Positions 1-13,147 of a DNA stretch of 64,000 nt are shown here, one piece after another; position 1 is the stretch's first letter, and each line of letters begins with the position of its first letter. The translations under genes and the position numbers were made by a program. The notes below the pieces were generated by a model. The model was not told the origin of the DNA. It did not search any database and saw only the letters and a program-made list of their open reading frames with translations. Origin of the DNA: Viscum album (lineage: Eukaryota; Streptophyta; Magnoliopsida; Santalales; Viscaceae); NCBI GenBank assembly GCA_963277665.1, contig OY728165.1, forward strand, positions 1,761,082,772 to 1,761,146,771, given 5' to 3'.

Positions 1-2865
1 GTGGAAATAAAATTAAACTAATAATTAGAATTTTAAATTATATTATTTAACAAAATAAATTACAATTTTACTTAAAAAATATAGTTGTCAATATTCACTA
101 AAAATATATATATATATATTCCGAAAACTAAAAAAATTGAAATTTAATTTTGATATTTTGATATATAACATGGAATTAATTTTATAAAATAAAATTTCTA
201 TATGTTATAAATATTAATTTTAATAAATAAAAATCAATTTGAAAAAAACACATGTTTAGGAAAATGCTTATTTAATTAAAAATTAAGTAATTATTCACCT
301 TATATATATGAATATATTTATGATTAATAAGAAATTTATATGTATATTTAATAAAATATTTGTTTCCTTTTCATATCTATAAATTTAATAGAAGGTATAA
401 AATAGACATATTTAAATAATTGTTGTTTTTTTGGTTCATTATTTCATATCACATAGACTATTAAGCCTAGTATACTCTTATAAAAACATGGGGCAGTAAA
501 TTATTTATCTATAAAATTAATAATTTATATTAGTAAATAAAATAAAAAATAAAATTTTGATAGAATTAATCGTTAAAAAATTTCATAAATAATTATAAAA
601 CTAATATATTTTTATTTTATCATCGTTGGAGGATTAATTTATCAAAATGACCCTTATTATAAGAGATTTTTAATTAAAAGAATTATTTAAATGGAGAATA
701 CTAATTTTCCCTCACTTCATTGTTCACAGGAAATATTAGTTATGATATTATTTATTATTGAAATATCAATAATGTTATTTTTATGTTAATTTTTATTTCA
801 TTAACCATATTATGAAAATAAATAATCCCATTGTTTTCGGTATGCGTTGTTTTTAAATTTCTATAATGGAAAAAAAACTTTTTAACATCTAATGCATAAA
901 TATTTTCCCCCTATCATAGGTGTTATTATTTATAATTATTCCTCTGTGAGATATTGAATTTTTACAATGAAAATATTAATCCAATTATTTATCAATAATT
1001 TCATTTCTACGAGATTCATAAATTAAATGAAATATTTTATTCATTTATAAAAAATATATTTTAAATGTTTTAATGATAGTGATTTTTTTGACTCTGCAAT
1101 TATCCTTCAAATATTCCATTGATTCAATTGGGATATTATATCATGATATTATTCTCTTAATTTTTATGAATAGTTTTTTAAAATGTTATTCTATTTACAA
1201 ACTATGAAAATTATTATAATTTTGTATGGTAATTTTAATTGAAAATAATTTTTACGATTGTGTATTGTATTATTTTTTCATGTTTATCATATAATGCATT
1301 TTTTAGAATTAATATGTGATGGGAATGGAATTTTATTTCGCTTGTTGTATCTATAGGTATCATGATAGATACAATATTAATTATTTCTTATATTCTATTA
1401 CTATTTACGTTTGATGTCTTGGAATGATTCCATGAAGGTGTTATAATGATGTTTGACATTGTACCATGCATCATTATGAAATCAATTAATGTTATTAATG
1501 ATAATATTTAAATTATAATCCTTGGAAATATCTCATGTTCCACTTTTTTATTTTTTATTCAAATTATCTGATAACATATGATAAAAATTGAATATGAGAT
1601 TAAAATTATTATTTTTTGACATTTTATGGATGAATGATTTTTTTTCATGACAATATTTTATTACTTTTGAATAAACCAGTATGAATTTTTTTTAATAATA
1701 CATGTTTCAGAAATTTTTTTTGCCAGATACTAGATAGAGAAAATTATTATAATGGTATGTATTGAAAATATACTAAAATCTTCAACAGAGAAGACAAATT
1801 CTTTCACATGACGTTTTCATGGTTTTCATAGGACTAATGTGTTTATTTTTGTTATATATATCACTCACTAAATGCTATTCTTATCATCCAATTTTTTAAA
1901 TTTAATATATAGGAACAAATTATGAGAAAGAATATTCATAATGTCAATGTTTTCATAATATATATTTTCCATGATGAAATAAAGTTTTCCTTGAATAAAC
2001 TAGGGATGTGAACATAATAATTCTATTATTTTGAAAAAATAGACACTGTATGTTATTGTCCTAAATATAGTGTAATGGTTTTCCTTATATCTATGAAAAA
2101 TAAACTAATATATCATGGGAATGAATTAAAATTAAATACTTCATAATAAACACAATATTATATGTTTAATAATGTATGTTTAATTATATTGAAAGATGAA
2201 AATTTAGTAGATGCCTTTGATGTTCTTAAATATATTCAAGATCTAATGTTTTACATAATAATTGTACATTTACACAAAATAATCAGTAATTAATTCAATT
2301 ACAATGGATTAAAAGGGGTATTAAACTGTAGTTAAAGTCATAAAAATGGTATTAATTATTTATAGAGACATTAAACAATAATCCAGGTAAAAATGAATAA
2401 TTATTATTAAATTTATTATCATTAAGCCTATCGTTTAGATTTATATACACTAAGGTATTAATGATGTATCATGTGGATTAGTAAATTAATGAATTAGAAT
2501 ATTGAGATAGTTAAAAAAATTTCAATGAATACTATGTAATATATATGAGAATTTTTTTGAAAATAATTTCTTCATATTGTTTCCATCCTTGTATCCAGTG
2601 TTGCAACGATGAAAATTCATCTACAAATATAGCCCAAATCATAAAAAATATGTGAAATTATCACCTTTTCATTCACAAATTATTAATTTTAATTAAAAAT
2701 AGATCCAATTAAATTTTTTATTTTTTGAGTAATTCATAAAAGTGTTTTTATAATAAAACTATGCCTAAAAAATTTGATTAAGTAATATTGTTTGGGTTTC
2801 GAATTGACCAACATGTATAAGTATGAGTGAATAGAAAGGTAAAAGAACAACATAAACCTAATTGA
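1..2865. other. A+T-rich spacer, nothing recognised
   Basis: No open frame of useful length, no retroelement motif and no RNA gene could be seen on either strand. The stretch is very A+T-rich with short TA runs (for example about 105-119). It ends where sequence homologous to the interior of the gypsy LTRs begins abruptly near 2866. I looked for the missing first ~600 bp of that LTR here and did not find it. Confidence 0.6.
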
Positions 2866-3525
2866 ATGATAAATCTTTACCCAATGCATTGGAGGGACAT
2901 ATAGGTCCCACCCATCTCATAATGAATTAATTCTTTCATGTTCCACAAAATCATAAGTCATACATCATATCATAACCCATGTAATATAATGGGATTATTA
3001 AACATTATTCCATTATAACATAATCCATATAAAAAATGGATATCATTTCATCATAAGATGAATATAACCATGTAAATAATTGAGACAGTATACTTGAAAC
3101 ATTAAAATATTAAATAATGTCATTTTAGATAGAAAATATTTTTGATAAAACACTTTAAATGAAATCTTGAGGAAAATATCCTTTCTTCTTCAAAATAATT
3201 TTATTTTCACTAAATTCCATGAAATTTTAAAAGAAAAATATATTATTGAAAATATCCATGATATCTTGTAGATTAAACTTCATGAAAATAAGGTCTTATG
3301 AAACAGTAAAAATCTGTTCAAGGCGTATAAGTTAAAAAATAATGTTCTCCTTGTACTTTTGTCAGAAAAGTCAAAAAGTACCTCATATGGTAAAAAAAAG
3401 ATTCCTTACATACCATTTAGTAATAGTCAAAAATTGTTAAAAAGGACTTCAAACACACATGAAACCATTTTTAGGAAACATGGACATGGATGATACAATA
3501 ACCCCAGTAAATATTTACGAATAAA

Positions 3526-3549
3526 CAATCTCGTATAAGAATGAGATTG
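3526..3549. promoter_or_regulatory. Conserved 8-bp hairpin in G1 left LTR
   Basis: CAATCTCG and TGAGATTG are separated by an 8-nt loop TATAAGAA. They pair over 8 positions with one G-T wobble. The same site in other LTR copies carries different but still complementary arms, which argues for a conserved structure. Its function is unknown. Confidence 0.5.
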
Positions 3550-3890
3550 GAATAGTTATCCCTTACCTTACGTCTAATATTCTTCATATGTATCTGAACC
3601 TCCAGTATAATGAATTAAATAATGTCACTGACTAATTATAGAATAATATTCATTGTTATGGTATCTTATATGGTTCACTTATGACTTTATATTACCCATT
3701 CTTTTGTATATTCTATGTTAAAGTAGTATTTTGGGTAAACTAGTTTCTTTTATCATACGTGTTTTGACTTTTTTTATTGATATTATTACATATATACAGA
3801 ATTACTGAATTTAAAAAATTATTTATATACAATATATATTCAGCATATACGTATATATATATGATAGATCGATAAATGCAATGAAATACA

Positions 3891-4330
3891 CCATTCATGG
3901 AGACTGTTGGTCGTTTGTACGCATAAACGTTGTTTTCGTTTCCTTATTGAATTGAATGGAATTAAGTAGATGACATACATATATATATATATACATATAT
4001 AAAGTATCATTATTATGTCATATATTTCATTATTATTCATTATATATACTTTATAATCATTCATTAATGGTTAACATGGAGAATGAATCTCATCGCATCG
4101 TGGAGACGGTAGTCCGTACGTACGCACGAGCGATGATATCATTCCCATGATTGTGGAATTGTATTGAAGTGTATGTATAATATTTCAGAATGAATATCAC
4201 TTTAAAATAATCATATATAGATATTTATTTACACCATTATACCCATCTGAGTAAGGTGGTGGTTGAAAACACATTACACCATGGCGAGGAGATGGTATTC
4301 TGTACGTACGCACGCACGGTGATTTCATTT
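3891..4330. repeat. Triple stem-loop module array, G1 left LTR
   Basis: Three related ~50-bp modules lie about 190 bp apart, near 3891-3940, 4091-4137 and 4276-4325. The shared core is GGAGACGGTA followed by CCGTACGTACGCACG; the second module matches it best. Each core is flanked by arms that pair, for example CATCGC with GCGATG and CGTG with CACG in the second module. The modules keep several CpG sites in a region otherwise poor in CpG. Their role is unknown; the GTAC and TACGTA cores resemble plant SBP-box and bZIP targets, which is only inference. Confidence 0.55.
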
Positions 4331-6312
4331 TCCGTAGGATAGATATATGGTGAAATAAGGTTGTTTCATATTTATAATAACATATCATTATATATGTAAT
4401 ACTTATGTTATTACTTTATAATGAGACAACTAAAGAAGAAGAAGTAGAAGAAGAAATAAACTTGAGAGAATCCAAAGAAGAGATTACCTCTTCTTCGACA
4501 CACCTCCTTTAAGCTTCCTCTTAAGGAAGTAGAGATGGTCTTCTGAGAAGACCATAACCTCCAGAATGTTTCTAGAGAAGTGGAGTAGAGAAATGGACCG
4601 TTTTTGGCAGAGATTCAAGGCTCAAAAGGGTATGAAGTGGAGAGATAAGGGGTGCCCATTTTATAAGGGAGGAGATGAGAATCTTTTGAAAAACATAAAA
4701 TATTATTTTATAATAAAGTCATATTCGGTTTTTAATAGCTCAAAATTGATTTATATTGAAGATAAGGTGGGTATGGGTCAAAATAATCTCAACCAATCGG
4801 TTTTAGACAGGTTTAGTTTATTATTTTATCCTTATCATATAGATTTAACTCTAAGTTAAATAATTTAACTTTTACCGTGTCTTTTCGTTTTTTACACTAT
4901 ATTGTTGATAAACATACAATAAAAATCCAAAAGAACCCCAAGTGGTTCATTATTAATATATATATATTATCTAAGTCATTTTGCCGAATCTTCAATTTGT
5001 AAGAACATATTTACAATTATTAAAGTATTATTTGTTTTAAAAAATATTTTATGTCACTTTGGACACTATTTGGTAATTGATTTTTGTGAAAATCATAACA
5101 GAATTATTAGTTCTAAAAAAGATAATTAAATCAATACTAAAATGGAATAATAACCTATAAAATTAGTTTAATTCATTAAAAGTCTCAAATTAAAATTATT
5201 TTGGTATTCATAATATCAATTATTTTAATATTCTATTTTTTGGGTAATTACTACATCACCATTGTGTCATAAATACCTTAAATTATTTAATGTCTAAAAA
5301 TTATAAATAAAATACCATTAGGTGGGAAATATTTTCATATTTCAAATGAATATTTAAAGTCGAATTTATATTTTTTATAACTGTATATTAAAAATGATTT
5401 AGTTATTAAACTTTGATTTTATCTATTTTAACCCTTCTTTAAATAAATTAATAATAAGTGTCCTAATCCAATCGAAGTGGAACTAAATGGTCATATTTTA
5501 TTCATAAATATGTTTTTGTTCGAATTACACTTATCCAATAGATATAGGACATGTGTTAGGGTAATAATAATATGATTTTTACCCTTATTTACCCAATTTA
5601 CTTTTTACCGTGGGAAATAAAATTAAAAAGTTACTATTAACCAAAAATTATTTTCATCTCATTGAACCAAATTTTAGTCCTCGATATTAACAGTGTCTCT
5701 CGTAGTTTCGAAATTCTACTCACAGACATAGTAAAATTAAGTTTTAAGTAATTTTGCAAAAAGCTCATAGGAGGTAGGTAAAAGGTGGTGAAAAGTTCAA
5801 TAAATTTTTTATATATCAAAAAAAAATTTAAAATGACTTCAATTGATTATATTGAAAATATATATGTATTATGTATCAATTTTTTCCTAAAATAAATTTA
5901 AATAAAATAAATAATTATTTAAATAAATAGTCAATTTTAAAGAGTCCATAAGTTTTCACTATTCATCAAAAATTGTATGTTTTCAGAAAAATACAAAAAA
6001 TTCACCCTAGGCTAATTTCGATAATATGAATCCAAAAAATGAAGTCCATTCTGAAAGATAAAATTTATAAAATTTCAAAAAGTGGATATTAATATTCATA
6101 ATGGCTATTTTATATTATATTTTAATAACATATTGTTGTTTAGTGAAACACGGTATTGCGTACAACACACGCTATCGTGGAAGGTCACAATTGCATGTAA
6201 TGAAAACCAAGTCAGGGATGTGTGTAGAGCAAGATCCTTTTGGTGTAGCATACAACAAAATACATCAATGAAATTAAAAGGAATATTTTTCATAAAATCT
6301 CGGTGTGTTACA

Positions 6313-6327
6313 TTCTTCCCCCCTTAA
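6313..6327 (-). other. G1 polypurine tract
   Basis: On the minus strand TTAAGGGGGGAAGAA directly precedes the LTR start TGTAACAC. Just upstream is GGGCGAAATTCA, the usual end of a gypsy polyprotein before its polypurine tract. This fixes the inner edge of the left LTR and the minus orientation. Confidence 0.85.
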
Positions 6328-6987
6328 AATGAATTTCGCCCTAAATATTCGTCGGGGTTATAAATGGTTTTCTACTCAAAATTATAATTAATAGAAACCC
6401 ACATCATAAAAAGGAATACCAAAAGATATCTTTAAAAACAAAATTCTGAAACGTAACGGTTACCCAAATTAACTAATCACTGGGTTTCAACATATGATAA
6501 CATAGGTGAAAATATTAATATGGAAGAGAAATCTAACCATAAACTTCTGATGAAGAGTGGTAGAGGACATGGATATGATAAAGACAACAATCAAAAAGCA
6601 ATAAATTTGTGATGATCTAAGGTACCGTATGATTCATCATATATGAGGACACTATGACAACATTTTTGGTTTTGAAGATCATTTCCCGAAAGTTGAATAA
6701 TTAGAATAAATACAAATTTATTTCGTTACAATCTCACCGTTGTTCATGCCTTGTACAATTTCCACTTCATCTCTTAAATAAATGAATTTGAATTTTTCAT
6801 TCTTGAAGTGTTAGCTGATCATGTGATCGAATGATGGGTCATTCCATCTATCTCAAACAAAAGGTTAGGAAAAGTTATATATATATATAAGTCCATCTAT
6901 GGTGAGATTAATCGTATATGGTTCCAAAAATGGACTTATACTTCATCTATCATACCGATTAATAAAATAAACCTAGTTTATACTATC

Positions 6988-7105
6988 CAGGGACTTCCGG
7001 TAAACTATTGATAGGCGATAATGGCCTATTGTACATCGGTTGTGGATTCGATTCCCACAGCCTTGTCTGACGCGATGGGTTGTCACCCGTCCTGCAGGTT
7101 GTCCT
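6988..7105 (+). repeat. tRNA-like (SINE-like) insert in G1, antisense
   Basis: The segment GGTTGTGGATTCGATTCC then CACAGCC has the shape of a tRNA T-arm with a near-perfect B box. An A-box-like stretch (TTGATAGGC) lies ~25 bp upstream but has decayed. The better-preserved copy lies in G2 at 44135-44258, at the corresponding place between gag relic and polypurine tract. The insert therefore predates the split of G1 and G2. No complete cloverleaf can be drawn, so I do not call a tRNA gene. Confidence 0.5.
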
Positions 7106-7739
7106 TTATTCTAAAACAACATTATTATAAAATTCCATAAATAATATTTAAAAAAGTACTAGACTTAAATAATTCTACCAGATGTCCAAATTAATCCATT
7201 CCAACCATTATGCTTATCGAAAATACTTTTGTCCAATATTATAGTATTAAGAAAATGATTACTAGAAATATCATCAACTAAGCATGTGAATACCATCATT
7301 TATCCCCCATATAAAATATATCATGCTGGTCACATTCCAAACATGTGAATACCATAATCATGTATTTTCTTGAAAATTGAATACCCTTTGGAGCTTAGTG
7401 AAAACATGAATGTTGTCAAAAGTGAACTCTTTCTACATACAAAAATCCCAAAATTTTTATATACTCAAACCATGATATCACATTGTCCTTATATTAGTCA
7501 TGAGCTCATGAATACGGTCAAACATTTCATTTTCTCCTTATCCCTTCATCATGCACATATCATCTTCTTCCCAAAAATATCTCAATCACATTCCATGGTT
7601 ACAAGTACCATTAAATTATTGAAAACCACAACAAACTGATACATAAATATTCTAATATTCTATGATACTATATACATCATTATCCTATAATACCATTACA
7701 TAATAACTTAATCATTCCACCACATCGGCGTAATATTCA

Positions 7740-8845
7740 ACATTTCCAATAGTGATCGCATGTGACTTCCCTTCTTCTATTGCCTTAAGTGGTTGCTCAT
7801 GTCGATCATCATTAACCCTTGGATTTGGGCATTTATTAGCATAATTCCGCATTTCATTTCACTTGAGGCATTGAAGTGTTGGTGGTGCGTTCTCTGTAGT
7901 CTTTTATTTATTCACATCATTAGAACCATTTATTTAATTACTTCGACACTCAGATGCTCGATGACCTTTTTTCCGCACATAAAACATTTTCTAGTCCCTT
8001 TAAGACAATATCCACCATGATATTTTCCACACGTTGATCATAAAGAAACATTCAACTTCATTTCATCATTTTTCTGAGATTTCTCCATGAACTCCATCCT
8101 TTGTCTCTTGTCCAAACCAACATATTGATAAGTAACACCAACTTCCATTTATACCTTGATAGCACAACACACAATTTCTTCATAGAAAATGATGGCTCTT
8201 ATAGCTAATTCCCTTCAATGACTTGGTTTTAGGCCACTGAAGAATCAAACAACTTTATATTCATGTTGGATGATAAAGCCAGATACATACCTTACAAGCC
8301 TTGTAAAATTTTCTTTGTATATACTAATCGATTCATCTTCCTTTTTATTAATATCAAGGAACTCCTTTTCTATATTTTTTCAATGAATATGAGGGAAGTA
8401 CTTTCTGAAAAACATGTTTTTGAACTCGTCCCATTCCATGGTTTCAATTTCATCTTGGGTCCTTGTATTTTTAGTTAGAGTCCACCACTAGTCTGCTTAA
8501 CCTTCTAAATGGTAAATAGATATAATGACATTATCATTTTTTGAACATCGATGTATGGAAAATATCTTTCTAATGGTACTGATCCATTGTTCCCAAACAA
8601 GTGGATCGGAAGACCCATTGAAAGAAGTTGGGTGTTGCCTCATGAAGGACTCAATAGAATATTGTTCCCTTCTCTGCTCATTCGGTTGTCTAGAATGATT
8701 CATAGATTTCGTAAGTCTAGAAATAAGATTTTTCACTCCATCTCCCATAACATTGGTTTGTTCAAGAGGAAAATGATTACATTGTCCATTACATTGATCA
8801 ACATGGTTCCTTCGGGTTCTGACTATCTTCTAAACCCCAAAAAGA
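7740..8845 (-). pseudogene. gag: G1 gag relic (capsid plus zinc knuckles)
   Basis: This is a broken gypsy Gag, the structural protein that packages element RNA. The best open piece is 8748-8497, starting MGDGVKNL and carrying ESFMRQHPTSFNGSSDP and then WEQWISTIRKIF, the start of the plant retrotransposon gag capsid domain. Further downstream, across stops and a frameshift, come WDEFKNMFFRKYFP, a first knuckle CGKYHGGYC, a second knuckle CFMCGKKGHRASEC and a decayed third ending NYANKCPN. The likely original start near 8845 is damaged (ATAG where G2 has ATGG). No protease or RT follows; the next ~1.4 kb down to the polypurine tract looks non-coding. Confidence 0.8.
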
Positions 8846-9065
8846 ATAGTGTGAGAGGCAAAAATCATGCTAGGGAAAGCAACATAATAAAGGGGGAGTA
8901 ACTTCAATATATAACATCTTAGGGTTAATTATAAGATTGTTACCATAATTCTTGGACTATAACCTATACTTATACTTAACCTTAGGGACATCCCTATACA
9001 TACTGTAGAAATATCTCAGGGGATCTCACTAAAGTTTTCGCATCCTAGTTTCCAAAGGTTAACTA

Positions 9066-9084
9066 AACCTTTCCTCTTATACCA
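9066..9084 (-). other. G1 primer-binding site (initiator-Met tRNA type)
   Basis: Two bases after the LTR end GCTACA, the minus strand reads TGGTATAAGAGGAAAGGTT. This resembles the sequence complementary to the initiator Met tRNA 3' end (TGGTATCAGAGC...). It marks the start of reverse transcription and fixes the inner edge of the right LTR at 9087. Confidence 0.75.
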
Positions 9085-10342
9085 ACTGTAGCGACCTGAA
9101 TCTTGATGTACATGGGAATTACATTACTTTTGTGGAATTCAAAATACATTACAAAAACAGACACACAAGGACCATAATAGTATACTATCTTTGGAAACTC
9201 ATAACTTAATCTTCTAATTGTGGTGAAAGTTATTCAACATCCCCCATAAAGATCTTCCTCTTTTGGTTTTCTTACCTAAAACATTTCATTAAATCTTGGG
9301 AAAAATAAAACATATTATGGGTGAGCTTAAATGCTCAGTAAGGGTAATCATGGATAAAATAAAACAAATCATATGCATTTGAACATAAAAACATGAACAT
9401 ATTGTTTAAACATCAAAATCATGGGAAATGATATAAAACATGGAAGTATATAAGGCATAGATCACAACGAAACATTAATCATGATAAAATAGCATGGGAA
9501 TAAAACATGTGATTGTGGAAACCATTAATCACGTGATATTATTTTTATAGTAGCCAAGGCATTGCTGTCAAGACCATCTTAGTGGACAATGTCCCTTTCT
9601 TAATCAAGTTCACTCCTCGTTCTAGTCCTGTATTACTGAACCGGATTAACTAACCTTTCCAGCCATGTCTATCTCATGAGATATAAATCATTACATAATT
9701 AATTGGAGGGAGATATAGGTCCCACCCATCTCATAATGAAATCATTCTTTCGTGTTCCAAAAAATCATAAATCATACATCATAGCATAACTCATGTAATA
9801 TAATGGGATTCTTAAACATCATGCTATCATAACAAAATCCATATAAAAAAATGGATATCATTTCATCATAAGAATAATAAAACAATTTAAATAATGGAGA
9901 AATTATACTTGAAACATAAAAATACTAAATACTTTCATTTTAGATGGAAAATATTTTTGATAAAACACTTGAAATGAAATCTTGAGGAAATTATGCTTTC
10001 CTCTTAAAAGTCATTTTATTTTCACAAACTTCCATGCAATTTTAAAAGAAATTTATTTTATTGAAAAAAAACAATCAAATCATTTATATTAAACATCATG
10101 AAAATAAGGCATTATGAAACCTTAAAAATCCGTTCAAGCCGTATAAGATAAAAAATAATGTTCTCCTCGTACTTTTGTTGAAAAAGTCAAAAAGTTCCTC
10201 CTATGGTAAAAAATAGTTTCCATATATACCATGTAGAAAAATTAAGAAATTGTTAAAAAGGTCTATAAACATACATGAATCCATTTTTAGGAAACATGTA
10301 CATGGATGATAATAATAACCATAGTAAATACTTACGAATAAA

Positions 10343-10366
10343 CAATCTCGGATAAGAACGAGATTG
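10343..10366. promoter_or_regulatory. Conserved 8-bp hairpin in G1 right LTR
   Basis: CAATCTCG and CGAGATTG form a perfect 8-bp stem around GATAAGAA. This is the same position as 3526 and 46952, where the arms differ yet still pair. Confidence 0.55.
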
Positions 10367-10708
10367 GAATAGTTATCCCTTACCTTACGTTTGATATGCT
10401 TCGTATGTATCTGATCCTCCTATATAATGATTTATATAATGTCATTAACCTATTATAGAATCATATTCATTGTTATTATATCATATATGGATCACTTATG
10501 ACTTTATATTACCCGTTATTTTGTAAATTTTATGTTAAAGTAGCATTTTGGGTAAAATCTTTTCATTTATCGTACGTGTTTTGACTTGTTGTTCATGATA
10601 TTATAACTTATATACATAATTACTGAATGTAAAACATTATTTATAAATAATATATATTAATCATATACATATATATATGATAGATCAATAAATGGAATGA
10701 AATACAAC

Positions 10709-11150
10709 ATTCATGATGACGGTAGGTTGTACGTACTAATGAACGTTGTTTTCCATTACTTATTGAATTGAATGGAATTAAGTAGAAGAAATTTATATAT
10801 ATATATACATAAATCCTATATCATTATTATGTCATATATTTCATTGTTATTCATTATATATAAATTATAATCATTCATGAATGGTTATCATGGAGAATGA
10901 ATATCATCGTGTCGCGGGGATGGTAATCCTACGTACACACGAGCGATGATATCATTCCCATGATCGTGGAATTATATTGAAGTGTATGTATAATTTTTCA
11001 GAATCAATATCAATTTACAATTATCATATATAGTTATTTATTTACACCATTATACCCATCCATGTAAGGTGGTGGTCAAAAATATATTACACCACGGCGT
11101 GGAGACGGTACTCTGTACGTACGCATGTGCGTTGATTTCATTTTCCGTAG
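10709..11150. repeat. Triple stem-loop module array, G1 right LTR
   Basis: Modules lie near 10709-10758, 10905-10952 and 11093-11140. They keep GGTAGGTTGTACGTAC, GGTAATCCTACGTAC and GGTACTCTGTACGTACGC cores respectively. Outer arms such as ATCATCG and CGATGAT in the second module pair. It is more decayed than in G2. Confidence 0.5.
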
Positions 11151-11763
11151 GATATATAGAATGTGAAATAAGGTTGTTTCATATTTATAATAACATATCA
11201 GTATATATTTAATACTGATTTTATTACATTATAATGATAAAAATAATGAAGAATAATTAGAAGAAGAAAGAAACATGAGAGAATAGGAATAAGAGATTAC
11301 CTCTTCTTCGACGCACCTCCTTTTGGCTTCCTCTTAATGAAATAGAGTTGGTCTTTTGAGAAGACCAGAACCTCCAGAATGTTTCTAGGGAAGTGGAGAA
11401 GATAAATTGGCATGGGTTGGCCGAGCATAAAGTCTCAAAAGGGTGTGAAGATAAATGGTAAGGGATGCCCTTTTTATAAGGGAGGAGAGGGGCACCTTTG
11501 GAAAAACATAAAATATTATTTTATAATAAAGTAATATTTGGTTATTAATAGATAAAAATTGATTTATTTCGATGATAAATTGGGAATGGGTCGAAATACT
11601 CTCCAACAATAGGTTTTAGATAGGTTTAGGTTACTATTTAATCCTTATAATTTAGATTTAATTCTAATTCAAATAATTTAGCTTTTACCGTGTCTTTTTG
11701 TTTTCTTACACCAGATGGTTGATAAACATACTATAAAAAGCCAAACGAATCCCAAGTAGTTGA

Positions 11764-11803
<40 letters not shown>

Positions 11804-13147
11804 ATCTAAGTAATTTGGGTGAATGATATATTTTTAGGAATATAATAAAATTTAATAATATAATATTTGTTTTAAAAACTGTTTTATGTAATTTTTTACA
11901 CTATTTGGTAATTGATTTTTGTGAAAATTATAACAGCATGATTAGTTTGAACAATGCTTTTTTAATCAACACTAAATTTTCATGTTAACCTAGAAAATTA
12001 GTGCAATTCATTAAAAGTCTCAAATTACATTTATTTGGGTATTTATAAAATCATTTATATTAATATTTAATTTTTAGGTAATTACTGCATCACCATTGTG
12101 TCAAAAATGCCTTAAATTATATAATGTCTAAAAATTATAAATCAAATATTATTAGGTAGGAAATATTTTTATATTTCTAATGAATATTTATAGTCGAATT
12201 TATCTTATGTATTACCCTATATTAAAAATGATTTAGTTATTAAACTTTGATTTTAACTATTTTAACCCTTCTTTAAATAATTTAATAATAAATGTCCTAA
12301 TCTAATCCAAGTTTACCTAAATGGTAATATTTTATTCCTAAGGTTTTTTTTGGTCGAATTAAACTTATCCAATATAATTTGGACATGTGTTAGGGTAATA
12401 ATAATATCATTTTTACCCTTAATTACCGTATTTACTTTAAACCATGGTAAATAAAAGTAAAAAGTTACTATTCAAAAAAAATTATTTTCATCTCATTGAA
12501 CCAATTTTAGTCCTTGATATTAACCGTTTCTCTCAAATTTTCAAAATTCCACTCCCAGAAGTGGTAAAATTACTTTTTACGTAAGTTTGGAAAAATCTCC
12601 TAGGACGTAGGTAAAAGACGGTGAAAAGTACAATAATATTTTTATATATCGAATATTCTTATAAAATGACTCCAATGAATTACATTGAACTTATATATGT
12701 ATTATGTATCAATTTTTACCTAAAATAAATTTAAATAAAATAAATAATTATTTAAATAAAAAGTCGGTTTTTAATTAGTAACCTAGTGTTTTCACTATTC
12801 ATCAAAAATTGAAAGTTTTCAGACAAATACCATGAATTCACCCTAGGGTAATTTCGATATTATGAGTCCAAAAATGAAGTCCATATTGAAATATAAAATT
12901 TATTATATTTCAAAAAGTGGCTATTAATATTCATAACGGCTAGTTTATAAAATATTTTAATAACATATCGGTTTTTAGTGAAACTTGGTATTGCATACAA
13001 CACACACTATCGTGGAAGGTCGTGATTGCAAGTAATGTAAATCATGTCAGGGATGCGTGTAGTGCAAGATCCATTTGATGTAGTGTACAACAAAATACAA
13101 CAATGAAATTAAAAAGAATATTTTTCATAAAATCTCGGGGTGTTACA

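Larger units (their letters stand above)
2866..6312 (-). repeat. G1 3' LTR, outer end truncated
   Basis: This is collinear with 9685-13147 in the same orientation. The inner boundary is the GTGTTACA/polypurine junction at 6312. Homology starts near 2866, inside the LTR (at the TTTACCCAATGCATTGG segment), so roughly 600 bp present at the start of the other LTR copies are absent here. It contains the three stem-loop modules (3891-4330) and the 8-bp hairpin (3526-3549) described separately. Confidence 0.85.
2866..13147 (-). mobile_element. G1: degenerate Ty3/gypsy LTR element, gag-only
   Basis: Two direct copies of a ~4 kb repeat flank an internal region of about 2.8 kb (6313-9086). Read on the minus strand the order is 5' LTR (13147 to 9087), initiator-Met-type primer-binding site, gag relic, non-coding stretch with a tRNA-like insert, polypurine tract, 3' LTR (6312 to 2866). 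The LTRs begin TGTAACAC and end GCTACA on that strand. No protease, RT, RNase H or integrase was found, so G1 resembles a large non-autonomous derivative. The left LTR lacks about 600 bp at its outer end, so no target-site duplication can be read. Confidence 0.85.
9087..13147 (-). repeat. G1 5' LTR, full length (~4.06 kb)
   Basis: On the plus strand it opens TGTAGCGACCTG beside the primer-binding site and closes GGGGTGTTACA at 13147. On the element strand it therefore begins TGTAACACC and ends GCTACA. It carries the 8-bp hairpin at 10343-10366 (arms CAATCTCG and CGAGATTG, loop GATAAGAA, fully paired) and the three modules at about 10709-11150. A TA microsatellite at 11771-11799 is absent or shorter in the other copies. 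Many indels against 2866-6312 show that the insertion is old. Confidence 0.88.

Noticed and set aside
3891..4330. CRISPR-like array (repeats at regular spacing)
   Set aside because: Only three units at ~190-bp spacing, degenerate, within a plant LTR and present in every LTR copy; no link to CRISPR.
8551..8901. 116-codon plus-strand open frame
   Set aside because: It is the antisense shadow of the G1 gag relic, which carries recognisable capsid motifs on the minus strand.
11771..11799. TA repeat as a regulatory element
   Set aside because: Simple TA runs are scattered through the whole window and vary between LTR copies; ordinary microsatellite slippage explains them.
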